A stretch of DNA of 64,000 nt from Thalassovita aquimarina. Lineage in GTDB: Bacteria; Pseudomonadota; Alphaproteobacteria; Rhodobacterales; Rhodobacteraceae. Both the position numbers and the translations under genes were made by a program. Below the pieces are notes generated by a model. It was not told the DNA's origin. It did no database searches and worked only from the letters and a program-made list of their open reading frames with translations. Position 1 is the first letter of the stretch; every line of letters starts with the position of its first letter. Below, piece by piece: positions 56,059 to 64,000 of the stretch. The stretch is taken from assembly GCF_018219815.1 (NCBI RefSeq), contig NZ_JADMKU010000016.1, forward strand, positions 39,493-103,492, in the 5' to 3' direction.

Positions 56059-56514
56059 ATGTATTTCGACGACCTGCCTGTCGGTTTTACCTTCGAAACC
56101 GGCACGCGGCAAATCCCGCTGGACGAAATGGTTGATTTCGCCCGCAAATACGATCCGCAACCGTTTCACGTCGACGAAGATGCGGGCAGGGACACCCCCT
56201 ATGGCGGGCTGATCGCCAGCGGGTTCCAGACCATGGTGGTGGGGTTCCTGCTGACATTGGAGGCAGACATCTGGAACGAGGCGTCGCTGGGCTCGCCGGG
56301 CATAGACGAATTGCGCTGGCTGAAGCCGGTACGCCCGGGCGACACGCTACGCGTCAACGCCGAGGTGATCGGATCGGCCCCGTCGCGGTCGCGCCCCGAC
56401 CGGGGCCGGACCGAGATCCGTTACGACACGTATAACCAGGACGGCGACAAGGTGATGACCTATCGCACCACCCATATCCTGCGCCGGAGGCCTGTAACGG
56501 GCAAACCAGCGTAG
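56059..56514 (+). CDS. MaoC-like hot-dog dehydratase
   Basis: A 151-residue MaoC/R-hydratase protein with catalytic Asp32 and His37 (YDPQPFHVDE) and GGLIASGFQTM. It would hydrate or dehydrate an enoyl- or mesaconyl-type thioester. The ATG at 56059 has GAGGAGACG upstream. Fifteen bases before the ZIP transporter gene, same strand. Confidence 0.88.
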   Translation: MYFDDLPVGFTFETGTRQIPLDEMVDFARKYDPQPFHVDEDAGRDTPYGGLIASGFQTMVVGFLLTLEADIWNEASLGSPGIDELRWLKPVRPGDTLRVNAEVIGSAPSRSRPDRGRTEIRYDTYNQDGDKVMTYRTTHILRRRPVTGKPA

Positions 56515-56529
56515 CGGCAAGGAGGGGCG

Positions 56530-57306
56530 ATGGACAACATCATCCTGATCGGCACGCTGGCCAGCCTCGCGGCGGGGCTGACCACCGGGGTGGGCGCCCT
56601 GCCGGTACTGTTCGGGCAGCGCCCGTCACAGCGCAGCAACGATACCATGCTGGGTTTTGCCGCAGGGGTGATGCTGTCGGCCTCGTTCTTCTCGCTGATC
56701 CTGCCGGGGATCGATTACGGCACCGATATCTACGGATCGGTGTCGGCGGCGGCGGGGCTGTCGGGCGTCGGTATCGCGCTCGGCGCCTGGCTGGTGGCCT
56801 GGCTCAACCGGGTGCTGCCGCATGAACATTTCGTCGTCGGTCCGGAAGGCGCCGATCCCGGCGCGCTGCCCAAGGTCTGGCTTTTCGTGCTGGCGATCAC
56901 CATCCACAACTTCCCCGAGGGCATGGCGGTCGGCATCGGTTTTGGCGGCGGCGACATGGCCAACGGGCTGACGCTGGCCACCGGCATCGCGTTGCAGAAT
57001 GCGCCCGAGGGGCTGGCGGTGGCGGTGGCCTTGTTGGGGCAGGGGTATGGCCGCGGGCGTGCCTTCCTGCTCGCGTTGTTGACCGGGCTGGTGGAACCGG
57101 TGGGCGGGGCGCTTGGGGTCTCGCTGGTCCATGTTTCCGTCTATGTCCTGCCGCTGGGGCTGAGCTTCGCGGCCGGCGCAATGGTCTATATCATCAGCCA
57201 CGAAATCATCCCCGAAACCCATCGCAACGGCCATCAGGACGAGGCGACGAGGGGACTTCTGGCCGGTCTGATCCTGATGATGCTGCTCGACGTGATCCTG
57301 GGCTGA
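56530..57306 (+). CDS. ZIP-family metal transporter
   Basis: A 258-residue membrane protein of the ZupT/ZIP type. The signature helices IHNFPEGMAVGIGFGGGD and LQNAPEGLAVAVALL carry the His, Asn and Glu metal ligands, and a third conserved segment has IISHEIIPETHRNGH. Eight helices. It would import Zn or other divalent metals. AAGGAGGG precedes the ATG. Confidence 0.92.
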   Translation: MDNIILIGTLASLAAGLTTGVGALPVLFGQRPSQRSNDTMLGFAAGVMLSASFFSLILPGIDYGTDIYGSVSAAAGLSGVGIALGAWLVAWLNRVLPHEHFVVGPEGADPGALPKVWLFVLAITIHNFPEGMAVGIGFGGGDMANGLTLATGIALQNAPEGLAVAVALLGQGYGRGRAFLLALLTGLVEPVGGALGVSLVHVSVYVLPLGLSFAAGAMVYIISHEIIPETHRNGHQDEATRGLLAGLILMMLLDVILG

Positions 57307-57424
57307 GCGTGATCCGATTGTGCGCGCCGGTGGCGCGCGCCTGATGTCTCGTGAAATCGCCTCCGCCGATTTCACTCGGGGATGCCTCCGGCGGGGTATT
57401 GGCACCAAGAAAACGCTGCTTCTT

Positions 57425-57464
57425 CTTTTCACAAATATCCCGGGGGAGTCGCGCGGCGCGCGAC
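57425..57464. repeat. Dispersed hairpin element, copy 3
   Basis: CTTTTCACAAATATCCCGGGGG-like sequence (57425-57446) followed by GTCGCGC-GGC-GCGCGAC (57448-57454/57458-57464). Same core as copies at 31869 and 54694, different hairpin. Located between the ZIP gene and convergent trpA. Confidence 0.7.
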
Positions 57465-57515
57465 GGTGGCAGCGCCCCCATCTTTTCGCACTCTTTGTGA
57501 AGCGGCGCCCGTGTC

Positions 57516-58307
57516 TCAGGCGCGGTGCGCGCCGTCGGCCAGCGACTTGACGAAAGCGGCGATTTCTTCGGTGGATTTTCCGGCACCGATTTGCTTGACG
57601 ATGGCCGATCCCACCACGCAGCCGTCGGCGGTGCCGGCGATGGTTTCGGCGGCCTCGGGCGAATTGATGCCGAAGCCGACGATCACCGGCAGGTCGGTCT
57701 TGGCCTTGATCCGGGCCACTTCCGGGCCGACATTGGTGGCCTGCGCTTCCGCCGCGCCGGTGATGCCGGTGATCGACACGTAATAGACGAAGCCCGACGT
57801 GTTCTGCAGCACCTTGGGCAGCCGCTTGTCGTCGGTGGTGGGCGTGGCGAGCCGGATGAAGTTCAGCCCCGCCTTCTGCGCCGGGATGCACAGTTCGTCG
57901 TCTTCCTCGGGCGGCAGGTCGACTACGATCAGGCCGTCGATCCCGGCCGCCTTGGCGTCGGTCAGGAACCGGTCGACGCCACGGCTGTAGATCGGGTTGT
58001 AATATCCCATCATCACGATCGGCGTGGTATCGTCGGTTTCACGGAACGCGCGCGCCATGTCGAGCGTTTTCTGCAGCGTCTGCCCGGCTGACAGCGCGCG
58101 CTGACCGGCCAGCTGGATGGTCGGGCCGTCGGCCATCGGGTCGGTAAAGGGCTGTCCCAGCTCGATCACGTCGACACCGGCCGCCGGCAGCGCCTTCATG
58201 ATCTCCAGCGAGGTGTCATAGTCGGGATCGCCCGCCATCATGTAGGCCACGAAAGCTTTCTTCCCCTCGGCCTTCAAGGCGGCGAATTTGGCGTCGATGC
58301 GGGTCAT
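57516..58307 (-). CDS. trpA: Tryptophan synthase alpha chain TrpA
   Basis: A 263-residue TIM-barrel enzyme. Catalytic Glu49 ([19 protein letters not shown]) and Asp60 fall at the same numbers as in Salmonella Trp[11 protein letters not shown] and [10 protein letters not shown] are further family segments. It cleaves indole-3-glycerol phosphate. The ATG at 58307 is the family start. Separated from trpF and trpB by 10 kb. Confidence 0.97.
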   Translation of the reverse strand: MTRIDAKFAALKAEGKKAFVAYMMAGDPDYDTSLEIMKALPAAGVDVIELGQPFTDPMADGPTIQLAGQRALSAGQTLQKTLDMARAFRETDDTTPIVMMGYYNPIYSRGVDRFLTDAKAAGIDGLIVVDLPPEEDDELCIPAQKAGLNFIRLATPTTDDKRLPKVLQNTSGFVYYVSITGITGAAEAQATNVGPEVARIKAKTDLPVIVGFGINSPEAAETIAGTADGCVVGSAIVKQIGAGKSTEEIAAFVKSLADGAHRA

Positions 58308-58374
58308 GCGGGCATCCTCTGTTGCATTGCTCAGAAGGGATGTGCCCGTTTCGGCGGGGAAAATCAATGCCGCC

Positions 58375-58779
58375 TTATCCCGGCATTACGATGATCATCC
58401 AATGGGTGCCGAAACGGTCCGTCACCATGCCGAAAGCGGGGGCGAAGAAGGAGGGGGCGAAGGGCATCGTGACCTCGCCGCCATCGGCCAGCCGGTCGAA
58501 CAGGACCTGTCCGGTTTCGGTATCGGGCGCGGTATGGGTGATCGCAACCGAGGTCTGCGGCTGATGTGGCGTCCCGGGCGGAACGTCCGATCCCATCAGG
58601 GCATGGCCGCCCGCGCTGAACTGGGCATGCATCACCCGGTCGCTGGATGGCAGGCCGGTTTCCCCGGACGCGTCGCTGAAGCGCATGATCTGCAGGTCCC
58701 CGGCGCCGAACAGGTCGGCATAGAAGGTCATCGCCTCGGCGCAGGTGCCGTCGAAATACAAATGCGGTGTGAATGTCAT
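58375..58779 (-). CDS. VOC-superfamily (PhnB-like) protein
   Basis: A 134-residue glyoxalase-fold protein of the PhnB/3-demethylubiquinone-like group: [23 protein letters not shown] at the start, [10 protein letters not shown] in the middle and [14 protein letters not shown] at the end. Function in the group is mostly unknown. The ATG at 58779 has GGAGG 6-7 bases upstream. Confidence 0.87.
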   Translation of the reverse strand: MTFTPHLYFDGTCAEAMTFYADLFGAGDLQIMRFSDASGETGLPSSDRVMHAQFSAGGHALMGSDVPPGTPHQPQTSVAITHTAPDTETGQVLFDRLADGGEVTMPFAPSFFAPAFGMVTDRFGTHWMIIVMPG

Positions 58780-58872
58780 TTTGCCACCTCCAATACCCAA
58801 AGCTAACACGTGGCTTGCGTCCTACACAGTCCTTGCCTAGAAGCGGCACGGAAATGTCACAGGAGGCCGGTC

Positions 58873-59970
58873 ATGGGCTTTAAGATGGGAATCGTGGGTC
58901 TGCCCAATGTCGGCAAGTCGACCCTGTTCAACGCGCTGACGAAAACCGCGGCCGCGCAGGCGGCGAATTTCCCGTTCTGCACCATCGAACCGAACGTGGG
59001 CGAAGTGAACGTGCCCGATGCGCGGCTCGACACGCTGGCCGAAATCGCCGGGTCCAAGGCGATCCTGCCGGCGCGGATGACCTTCGTCGACATCGCTGGG
59101 CTGGTGAAAGGCGCGTCCAAGGGCGAAGGCCTGGGCAACCAGTTCCTGGCCAATATCCGCGAAGTCGATGCGATCGCCCATGTGCTGCGCTGTTTCGAAG
59201 ACGGCGACGTGACCCATGTCGAAGGCCGGGTCGACCCGGTCGCCGATGCTGACACGATCGAGACCGAGCTGATGCTGGCCGACCTGGAAAGCATCGAGAA
59301 GCGCCGCGCTAACCTGGTGCGCAAGCTGAAGGGCAACGACAAGGAAGCCCAGCAGCAGGACCGCCTGCTCGCCGCCGCGCAGGAGGCCCTGGAAAATGGC
59401 AAGCCCGCCCGCGTGGTCGAGGTGGACGATGAAGACCTCAAGGCCTGGAAGATGCTGCAGCTGTTGACCACCAAGCCGGTTCTTTACGTCTGCAACGTAT
59501 CCGAGGAAGAGGCCGCCACCGGCAACGCCCATTCCGAGGCGGTGGCGAAAATGGCTGCCGAGCAGGGCAATTCCCATGTCATCATCTCGGCCCGGATCGA
59601 GGAAGAGATCAGCCAGCTGGATGATGAAGAGGCTGAAATGTTCCTGTCCGAAATGGGGCTGGAGGAAGCCGGGCTCGACCGGTTGATCCGAGCCGGATAC
59701 GCATTGCTGCATCTGGAAACCTATTTCACCGTTGGCCCGAAGGAGGCGCGTGCCTGGACCATCAAGGCGGGCACGCTGGCGCCGCAGGCGGCGGGCGTGA
59801 TCCACGGTGATTTCGAAAAGGGCTTCATCCGCGCCGAAACCATCGCTTATGACGATTTTGTCGCCTGCAAGGGGGAACAGGGCGCCAAGGAAGCGGGCAA
59901 GATGCGCGCCGAGGGCAAGGCATACGTGGTGAAGGACGGTGACGTCCTGCATTTCCTGTTCAATACCTGA
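58873..59970 (+). CDS. ychF: Ribosome-binding ATPase YchF
   Basis: A 365-residue Obg-like P-loop protein. G1 is GLPNVGKST (residues 9-17), G3 DIAGLVKGASKGEGLG, and the specificity loop NVSEEEA replaces the NKxD of GTPases, fitting ATP use. A coiled-coil insert follows, then a TGS domain (TVGPKEARAWTIKAGTLAPQAAGVIHGDFEKGFIRAE). AGGAGG precedes the ATG at 58873. Confidence 0.96.
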   Translation: MGFKMGIVGLPNVGKSTLFNALTKTAAAQAANFPFCTIEPNVGEVNVPDARLDTLAEIAGSKAILPARMTFVDIAGLVKGASKGEGLGNQFLANIREVDAIAHVLRCFEDGDVTHVEGRVDPVADADTIETELMLADLESIEKRRANLVRKLKGNDKEAQQQDRLLAAAQEALENGKPARVVEVDDEDLKAWKMLQLLTTKPVLYVCNVSEEEAATGNAHSEAVAKMAAEQGNSHVIISARIEEEISQLDDEEAEMFLSEMGLEEAGLDRLIRAGYALLHLETYFTVGPKEARAWTIKAGTLAPQAAGVIHGDFEKGFIRAETIAYDDFVACKGEQGAKEAGKMRAEGKAYVVKDGDVLHFLFNT

Positions 59971-60001
59971 TCGGGGGCGGCGCCAGGCTGCATTCCCAAT
60001 G

Positions 60002-60034
60002 AAAAAGGCCCGGGCAACATGCGCGGGCCTTTTT
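60002..60034. terminator. Bidirectional terminator between ychF and yjbF
   Basis: AAAAAGGCCCG (60002-60012) pairs with CGGGCCTTTTT (60024-60034). A-run and T-run allow use by both convergent genes. Confidence 0.92.
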
Positions 60035-60056
60035 ACATTCCTGTTCCCGTCCGGTG

Positions 60057-60722
60057 CTACCGGCGCAGCACCTGGATCGCGGCGGGGCCATATGTCGGGT
60101 TGAGCCACTGAACCGAACTCAGCACCTCGCCGGAACCGTCGACAAGGTAGGTGTTGGTGAAACTCAGCCCTTCGCCCTTGCAGTTTTCGCTCATCACGCG
60201 GGCCATGGCCGACACTTCGCCCGCGGCGACCTTCTGGCTGCCGCCGACGCTCATCTGGCACTCGAAATTCAGCGCGACGATCTGTTCCTCGCCATCGAGA
60301 TAGCGCATGACGCGCCGGGTTTGGCCCGGCCGGCGGGCGGAAATCAGCCGCAGCGTGTCGTCGACGTCCGATGACATCAGATCGTTGCTCAGCCCGCGCG
60401 TCGCCGTGACCACGCCCTGGCGCAGGGTCATGGTCTGGCGTGACGGCGTGACATAGGTGCGATAGGCGCCGTTGCGTTCGACTTCAACGATCGGGGAAAC
60501 CGAATTGGTCTTTTGCAGCACCACCAGCGAGACCGGATCGGGTGTCGCCTGCAAGGTGGCCGCGATATCCACCTCGGGCGGCGCGGATTTCTTGCCGCTC
60601 AGGGTGGTGCGCATGATTTCCTTGAGGTCGACGCGCCCCGGCGCGTTGCCGCAGCCAGCCAAAAGGCCGAGCGCGACCGCGCCCAGCAGGGCAGGGCGCC
60701 GCAAAACAGAATTCATCGTCAT
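60057..60722 (-). CDS. YjbF-family lipoprotein
   Basis: A 221-residue lipoprotein, lipobox LAGC near residue 23. The body (EVERNGAYRTYVTPSRQTMTLRQGVVTATRGLSNDLMSSD) is the YjbF/GfcB domain, part of an extracellular polysaccharide export system in E. coli (yjbEFGH; gfcABCDE). It starts in a 4-bp overlap with yjbH. Counterparts of yjbE and yjbG are not seen here. Confidence 0.87.
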   Translation of the reverse strand: MTMNSVLRRPALLGAVALGLLAGCGNAPGRVDLKEIMRTTLSGKKSAPPEVDIAATLQATPDPVSLVVLQKTNSVSPIVEVERNGAYRTYVTPSRQTMTLRQGVVTATRGLSNDLMSSDVDDTLRLISARRPGQTRRVMRYLDGEEQIVALNFECQMSVGGSQKVAAGEVSAMARVMSENCKGEGLSFTNTYLVDGSGEVLSSVQWLNPTYGPAAIQVLRR

Positions 60723-62893
60723 CGCCACACCCGTCCCCATTCCTTGATCAGGTCTCTTCGGTGATTCTCGCGCACCCGCTGGTACAGCCGGTCGCGGATA
60801 TTCAGCCGTGCGCCGCCGTCGCGCGTCAGCGACTGGACATTGATGTTGTTCACGGTCCGCGACGGCGTGCCGAGCGCCCAGCTCATCGGGATGGTCAGCC
60901 GCAGGCCCTTGTCGAAGGACCCTTCGCCGAAATCGTCGAAGGGCACATCGGTGAAGGTCGCGTAGGCCCCGAGGCGCCAGCCGTTGGCGAACTCGCGGTC
61001 CAGTGAAACCGTCGCGCCGTAATCCCCGGCCAGGTAGCGGCCGACATCCAGCTGGGTGTGGAAGCCACGGCCGAGTGCGTAATAAGCCGAGACGTGGCCG
61101 GTCACGGTGTCGTAATCGCGCAGGCCGAACAGTTGGTCGTAATCGCGTTTCTGGACATAGTTCAGCTCGGCCCCGAGGGCGAGGCGGCTGTCGATCGGTT
61201 TCCACAGGATTTCACCGGATATCCCGGCATACATCTTTTCCAGGTATCCGACCGACACGCGGCTGTAGAAATCCTTGCCCGGGCGGCCGAAGGTGGTCAG
61301 CGTCAGGTGCTCGATCGCCGGGTCGGTGTTCCGGCTGTACTGGGAATAATCGGTGCGCACCCGCGGCAGCGCCGAAGGGACCGAGGTGGTGTCGGTATCG
61401 AGGTTGCCCTGAAGTTTCTGGGTGACAGAGCCGGACAGAACCCAGTTCGGAGCCAAATGGTAATCCGCATTCAGCCGCAATCCGATATCGGCCCGCACCG
61501 GGTTGTCGGGGTCGAACACGCTGAGCGCGACGTAGGGGCCAAGCGACCAGGACAGCGCCGGATAGAGATCCTGTTCCGCCGCAGGGGCAAGCCGATAGGC
61601 GTTTTCGATCCGGGTCCGGGCCAGCAAATCGGCAGCCGGGGCGTTTTCCAGCCGCTCCAGGTCGCTGCGCCGGAAGGTCACCGCGGTGGTGGTCATGCCG
61701 CTGACCATCGGCACGATGGTGAACTGTTCCACCGATCCCGGCAGGATCCGGGTCATCACCCGCGCGGCGCGGCCCAGGGCTTGCGGTTCTTCCATGTAAA
61801 GCGGGTTGCGCATGCGCAGTACCGCCTTGGTCGCGCTCAGTTCGATGCCTTCGAAGACCAGCCCGTCGCGTTTCAGCGCCTTTGCCAGGCGGGTGCGGAT
61901 ATTGGCGGTCGTCACATCGTCGCTGGTCCAGCCCAGGTCACGCATATCGGCGGCGCTGCGCGGCTTGACCGGCACCGGCGCGCCGTTGCGCCCGCCGGGC
62001 GAGGGGGCGTATCTGGGATTGCTGTGGACCGTGACCAGGGCGCCGATTTCCGATCCGTAGAGCGAGAACAGCGACAGCTGAATGCCGCTCTTGAACTTGT
62101 AGTCGATGCCGACATTCCACGGCGTGTCGCGGCTGAACAGCCCACTGGTGTCCGCTTCGTCTGTATAGGCGTCGGAGGAATATTCCGCCTTGAAGGACAG
62201 CCGGTCGGTGGCTTGCCATTCGATCCCGCCAAACGGGGCGAAATCGCCACGGAACCAGCGGTCGTAGGTGGGAATGCCGCCGCGGCCGATGATCTCGGCC
62301 GGGCGGGTGCCGGTCGATCCGATCGCGCCGTAACTGCCCAGCCGGCCCCAGCCCAGACCGCCAGTGATTCTCAGCCGCGGCGTGATCGACTTGCTCGCTA
62401 CGATGTACTCGCCGCCATAAAGACCGGTGCCGATGAAATCCTGCAGGCCGACCGAAACGGCCGGGCGGTCGCGGGTTTCCTCGAGGAGCTGGTAGCGCAT
62501 GTCGAAGCTGCGGTCGTAATAGGTCTTGCTGCCGTCATAGATGCTGCCCGGAAGCAGCAGGCCGGATATGGCGCTGTAGCGGAAGCTGCCGCTCAGCCGC
62601 GGCAGAACCTGGAAGCTCAGCGTGGTGCGGGTGGTGCCGGCGAAATGGGAAATCGTGGTCGACAGTGTCGCGTCGGGGGCCATGTCGGCGGTGGGCATGT
62701 CGACCAAGCCGACGGTGCCGTAAAGGTTGAAGCCCGGCGGCTGGGGCGCGACGAAGGGATTCGCGTCATCGTCCTCGGCCGCCGCGGCAAGTGGCGCCAG
62801 AAGCAGGACCGACACGCTGGCCATCAGGCTCCGACGGCCCCGTCCGGGCGTCTTGACCGGTGTTGTCGTCCTGGAAAATCGCATCTGTTTCAT
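60719..62893 (-). CDS. YjbH-family outer-membrane protein
   Basis: A 724-residue protein with a signal peptide (cleavage near AAAAE, about residue 40) and a long series of amphipathic beta-strands, as in YjbH/GfcD, a predicted outer-membrane barrel of exopolysaccharide secretion. GFNLYGTVGLVDMPTADMAPD is the family's N-terminal motif. A second ATG three codons in is possible as start. Transcribed first, then yjbF. Confidence 0.87.
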   Translation of the reverse strand: MKQMRFSRTTTPVKTPGRGRRSLMASVSVLLLAPLAAAAEDDDANPFVAPQPPGFNLYGTVGLVDMPTADMAPDATLSTTISHFAGTTRTTLSFQVLPRLSGSFRYSAISGLLLPGSIYDGSKTYYDRSFDMRYQLLEETRDRPAVSVGLQDFIGTGLYGGEYIVASKSITPRLRITGGLGWGRLGSYGAIGSTGTRPAEIIGRGGIPTYDRWFRGDFAPFGGIEWQATDRLSFKAEYSSDAYTDEADTSGLFSRDTPWNVGIDYKFKSGIQLSLFSLYGSEIGALVTVHSNPRYAPSPGGRNGAPVPVKPRSAADMRDLGWTSDDVTTANIRTRLAKALKRDGLVFEGIELSATKAVLRMRNPLYMEEPQALGRAARVMTRILPGSVEQFTIVPMVSGMTTTAVTFRRSDLERLENAPAADLLARTRIENAYRLAPAAEQDLYPALSWSLGPYVALSVFDPDNPVRADIGLRLNADYHLAPNWVLSGSVTQKLQGNLDTDTTSVPSALPRVRTDYSQYSRNTDPAIEHLTLTTFGRPGKDFYSRVSVGYLEKMYAGISGEILWKPIDSRLALGAELNYVQKRDYDQLFGLRDYDTVTGHVSAYYALGRGFHTQLDVGRYLAGDYGATVSLDREFANGWRLGAYATFTDVPFDDFGEGSFDKGLRLTIPMSWALGTPSRTVNNINVQSLTRDGGARLNIRDRLYQRVRENHRRDLIKEWGRVWR

Positions 62894-63091
62894 GCCCGTT
62901 TAAAATTCGCTGGTTTCGCAAGTGCTGTCCCTCTGGGTAGGCAAAAAAGCACTGCCTGTCCATCCGGAGGGATTTCCGCGGCCGATTTCGCTCCCAGCGT
63001 TGCCAATGTCCCACAAGTGATGCCGCTGCTTTGTCATGACGGCTCAATTTTCTGCTTGTCCCCGCCCGCCAGCCTAGATAAACCCGTCCGC

Positions 63092-63181
63092 GGAGACGTG
63101 GCCGAGTGGTCGAAGGCGCTCCCCTGCTAAGGGAGTAGGCGGGAAACCGTCTCGAGGGTTCGAATCCCTTCGTCTCCGCCA
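63092..63181 (+). tRNA. tRNA-Ser (anticodon GCT)
   Basis: A 90-base class II tRNA including encoded CCA. Acceptor arms GGAGACG (63092-63098) and CGTCTCC (63171-63177), anticodon stem CTCCC/GGGAG around CTGCTAA with GCT at 63126-63128, a long variable arm and the GGTTCGAATCC T-arm. Reads AGC/AGU. Its 3' end abuts lower-GC remnant DNA, the usual place for integration. Confidence 0.97.
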
Positions 63182-63520
63182 CCATTATATAAAAATATGA
63201 ATTAAATTCAGCGTCTTACGAGCGGCATGATGGCGTGTGTCGAAATTTACCCCACACTTTCACCCACATTCGGACACGCTTGAAGCTGGGGTAGCTGAAC
63301 CCACTACACCTTTTCTTACACGTCTGGCTATTTGTATCGACGGACGATGGAAGGTTTGCCCGCAGGAAAATTTCATGATTCTAGTTGGTTCAAATTGGTT
63401 CACGTACACACGAAAAACTGTTGGCATGCTGAGCCAGCCGATGATTTCTGGTGGAAAGAGTTGGTATTGAAGAGGCCCTTCGCCGATACTATAGCGATGG
63501 TGTCGAGCCCGCCTGACTAG

Positions 63521-63622
63521 CTACCGCATCAGGGTGGGCAGCGCCAATCGGCCCTCGACATCGGCCTCCAGGGTTAGCTGCAGCACGGCTTCGACGACGG
63601 AGAGAAGAAAGTCACCGCTGAC
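63521..63622 (-). pseudogene. IS256-type transposase N-terminal fragment
   Basis: The minus strand encodes GDFLLSVVEAVLQLTLEADVEG, which follows the N-terminal pattern of IS256/Mutator transposases (GDFLRSVxEAVLQxLMEADVEG). A stop precedes it in frame and another comes 11 codons later, so only about 34 codons remain. Confidence 0.6.
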
Positions 63623-63782
63623 CTGCTATGCTAGAAGCTCTGAAAGGTTCAGTTTTTTATCGAGGTTTTCGTGTGACACGTGATTGAAGCGTTGAAACTC
63701 CAACTCGACCATACTCCTCGATGGCCGCCTGGGACTGCATCAGTGCGGCCGAGAAAATTGCACCACATACTCTGACACTAAC

Positions 63783-63927
63783 TCATACCGGGATCCGCAC
63801 TGCTCTGATCAAGGTCATGTCTTCTTCAGAAAGGCCGAATAGTTGCCCAATCAGCGCTTCGATCTGCACCAGCAGTGCCTGTGCATTGCGTTCATGCAGC
63901 TGCTTCTGACGTGGTATACGTGCCGCT
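63783..63927 (-). pseudogene. 3' end of an unknown gene cut by the IS
   Basis: An open frame enters from the IS side and ends at TGA 63783. Its last residues (RQKQLHERNAQALLVQIEALIG then QLFGLSEEDMTLIR) resemble the C-terminal end of some type II/IIG restriction-modification methylases (EIDxLVYxLYGLTEEEI), but the match is short. Confidence 0.35.
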
Positions 63928-64000
63928 AGGGTCAGGACCCATTGATTTCCGCCGGGTGGCGTGATTCACCGTTCGAAAAACGAGCGGTAAAATGTCTGAC
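63928..64000 (+). mobile_element. Left end of an IS5-family-like element (cut by window end)
   Basis: AGGGTCAGGACCCATTGATT at 63928 looks like the terminal inverted repeat of IS5-family elements common in Rhodobacteraceae. The window ends with ATG-TCT-GAC (63992-64000), the Met-Ser-Asp start usual for their transposases. The rest lies outside, so the assignment rests on these two features. Confidence 0.5.

Larger units (their letters stand above)
63182..63927. other. Lower-GC remnant region after tRNA-Ser
   Basis: Clearly less GC-rich than the other 63 kb and without an intact gene. The longest open frames (for example 63237-63470, 63332-63520) have no ribosome-binding site or recognisable domain. 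Minus-strand fragments listed separately look like decayed mobile-element and accessory genes. No integrase and no second copy of the tRNA 3' end are visible. Confidence 0.65.

Noticed and set aside
63237..63470. 77-codon open frame after tRNA-Ser
   Set aside because: GTG start without ribosome-binding site, no domain, surrounded by fragments; cannot be supported as a gene.

Overview
The window is chromosomal DNA of an alphaproteobacterium, almost certainly a member of the Rhodobacteraceae (Roseobacter group). The evidence is high GC throughout, gene orders typical of that family (irr beside fabA-fabB-fabI; miaB...phoH-ybeY-corC-lnt-metK...trmB; aroA...cmk...rpsA-ihfB-lapA-trpF-trpB), and a SAM/SAH-type riboswitch directly before metK, a class known essentially only from Rhodobacterales. 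Most genes are housekeeping, with small accessory insertions between conserved blocks.

Layout. 1-5.1 kb: the 3' end of an amidase and a urea/amide-type ABC importer in which one permease and one ATPase are fused. 5.1-8.3 kb (minus): a MacAB-like efflux operon. 8.5-10.2 kb: an arsR / ArsP-like permease / mini-thioredoxin operon with an operator over the ArsR ribosome-binding site. 10.2-15.4 kb (minus): an enol-lactonase-like hydrolase, an EEP nuclease, a DUF4265 protein, and an overlapping operon of haloacid dehalogenase, hydrolase and Thr/Ser dehydratase. 15.6-17.8 kb: an FKBP isomerase, a hydrolase and a conserved membrane protein. 18-21.2 kb: irr divergent from fabA-fabB-fabI. 21.3-26 kb (minus): a 1545-residue serralysin-like RTX protein with four 99-residue super-repeats. 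26.5-30.7 kb: two OmpA-domain envelope proteins, an unrecognised protein, miaB and a small lipoprotein. 30.9-37.7 kb: phoH, ybeY, corC, lnt, riboswitch-metK, doxX, trmB. 37.8-47.8 kb: aroA, a 41-residue membrane peptide, a GFA protein, cmk, an HxlR/nitroreductase/aldo-keto reductase insertion, rpsA, ihfB, lapA, trpF, a small protein and trpB.

47.8-50 kb is the most unusual part. Two secreted, extremely acidic low-complexity proteins (one with a long Glu-Gln tract, one with a PepSY-like domain) are followed by a membrane-anchored LuxR-type regulator. The 430-base region in front carries two perfect TAAAC-N4-GTTTA palindromes. No function can be assigned from sequence, and it is the best candidate for an undescribed system.

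50-63 kb: DUF2237, a frameshifted DUF2332 gene containing a perfect 18-bp-arm palindrome, pth, rplY, a TauE/SafE transporter overlapping a sulfotransferase-like gene, lldD, a MaoC protein, a ZIP transporter, trpA, a VOC protein, ychF and a yjbF/yjbH pair. 63.1-64 kb: tRNA-Ser(GCT), then a lower-GC stretch of coding remnants including an IS256-type transposase fragment, and at the window edge the left end of what looks like an IS5-family element. This is the usual look of an integration site that has collected mobile DNA.

Three copies of a dispersed element (core AAATAYCCYCGGGGG plus a variable GC hairpin) lie after phoH, beside lldD and beside trpA. Start codons were moved inward from the longest open frame wherever a ribosome-binding site, an overlap or family length supported this.
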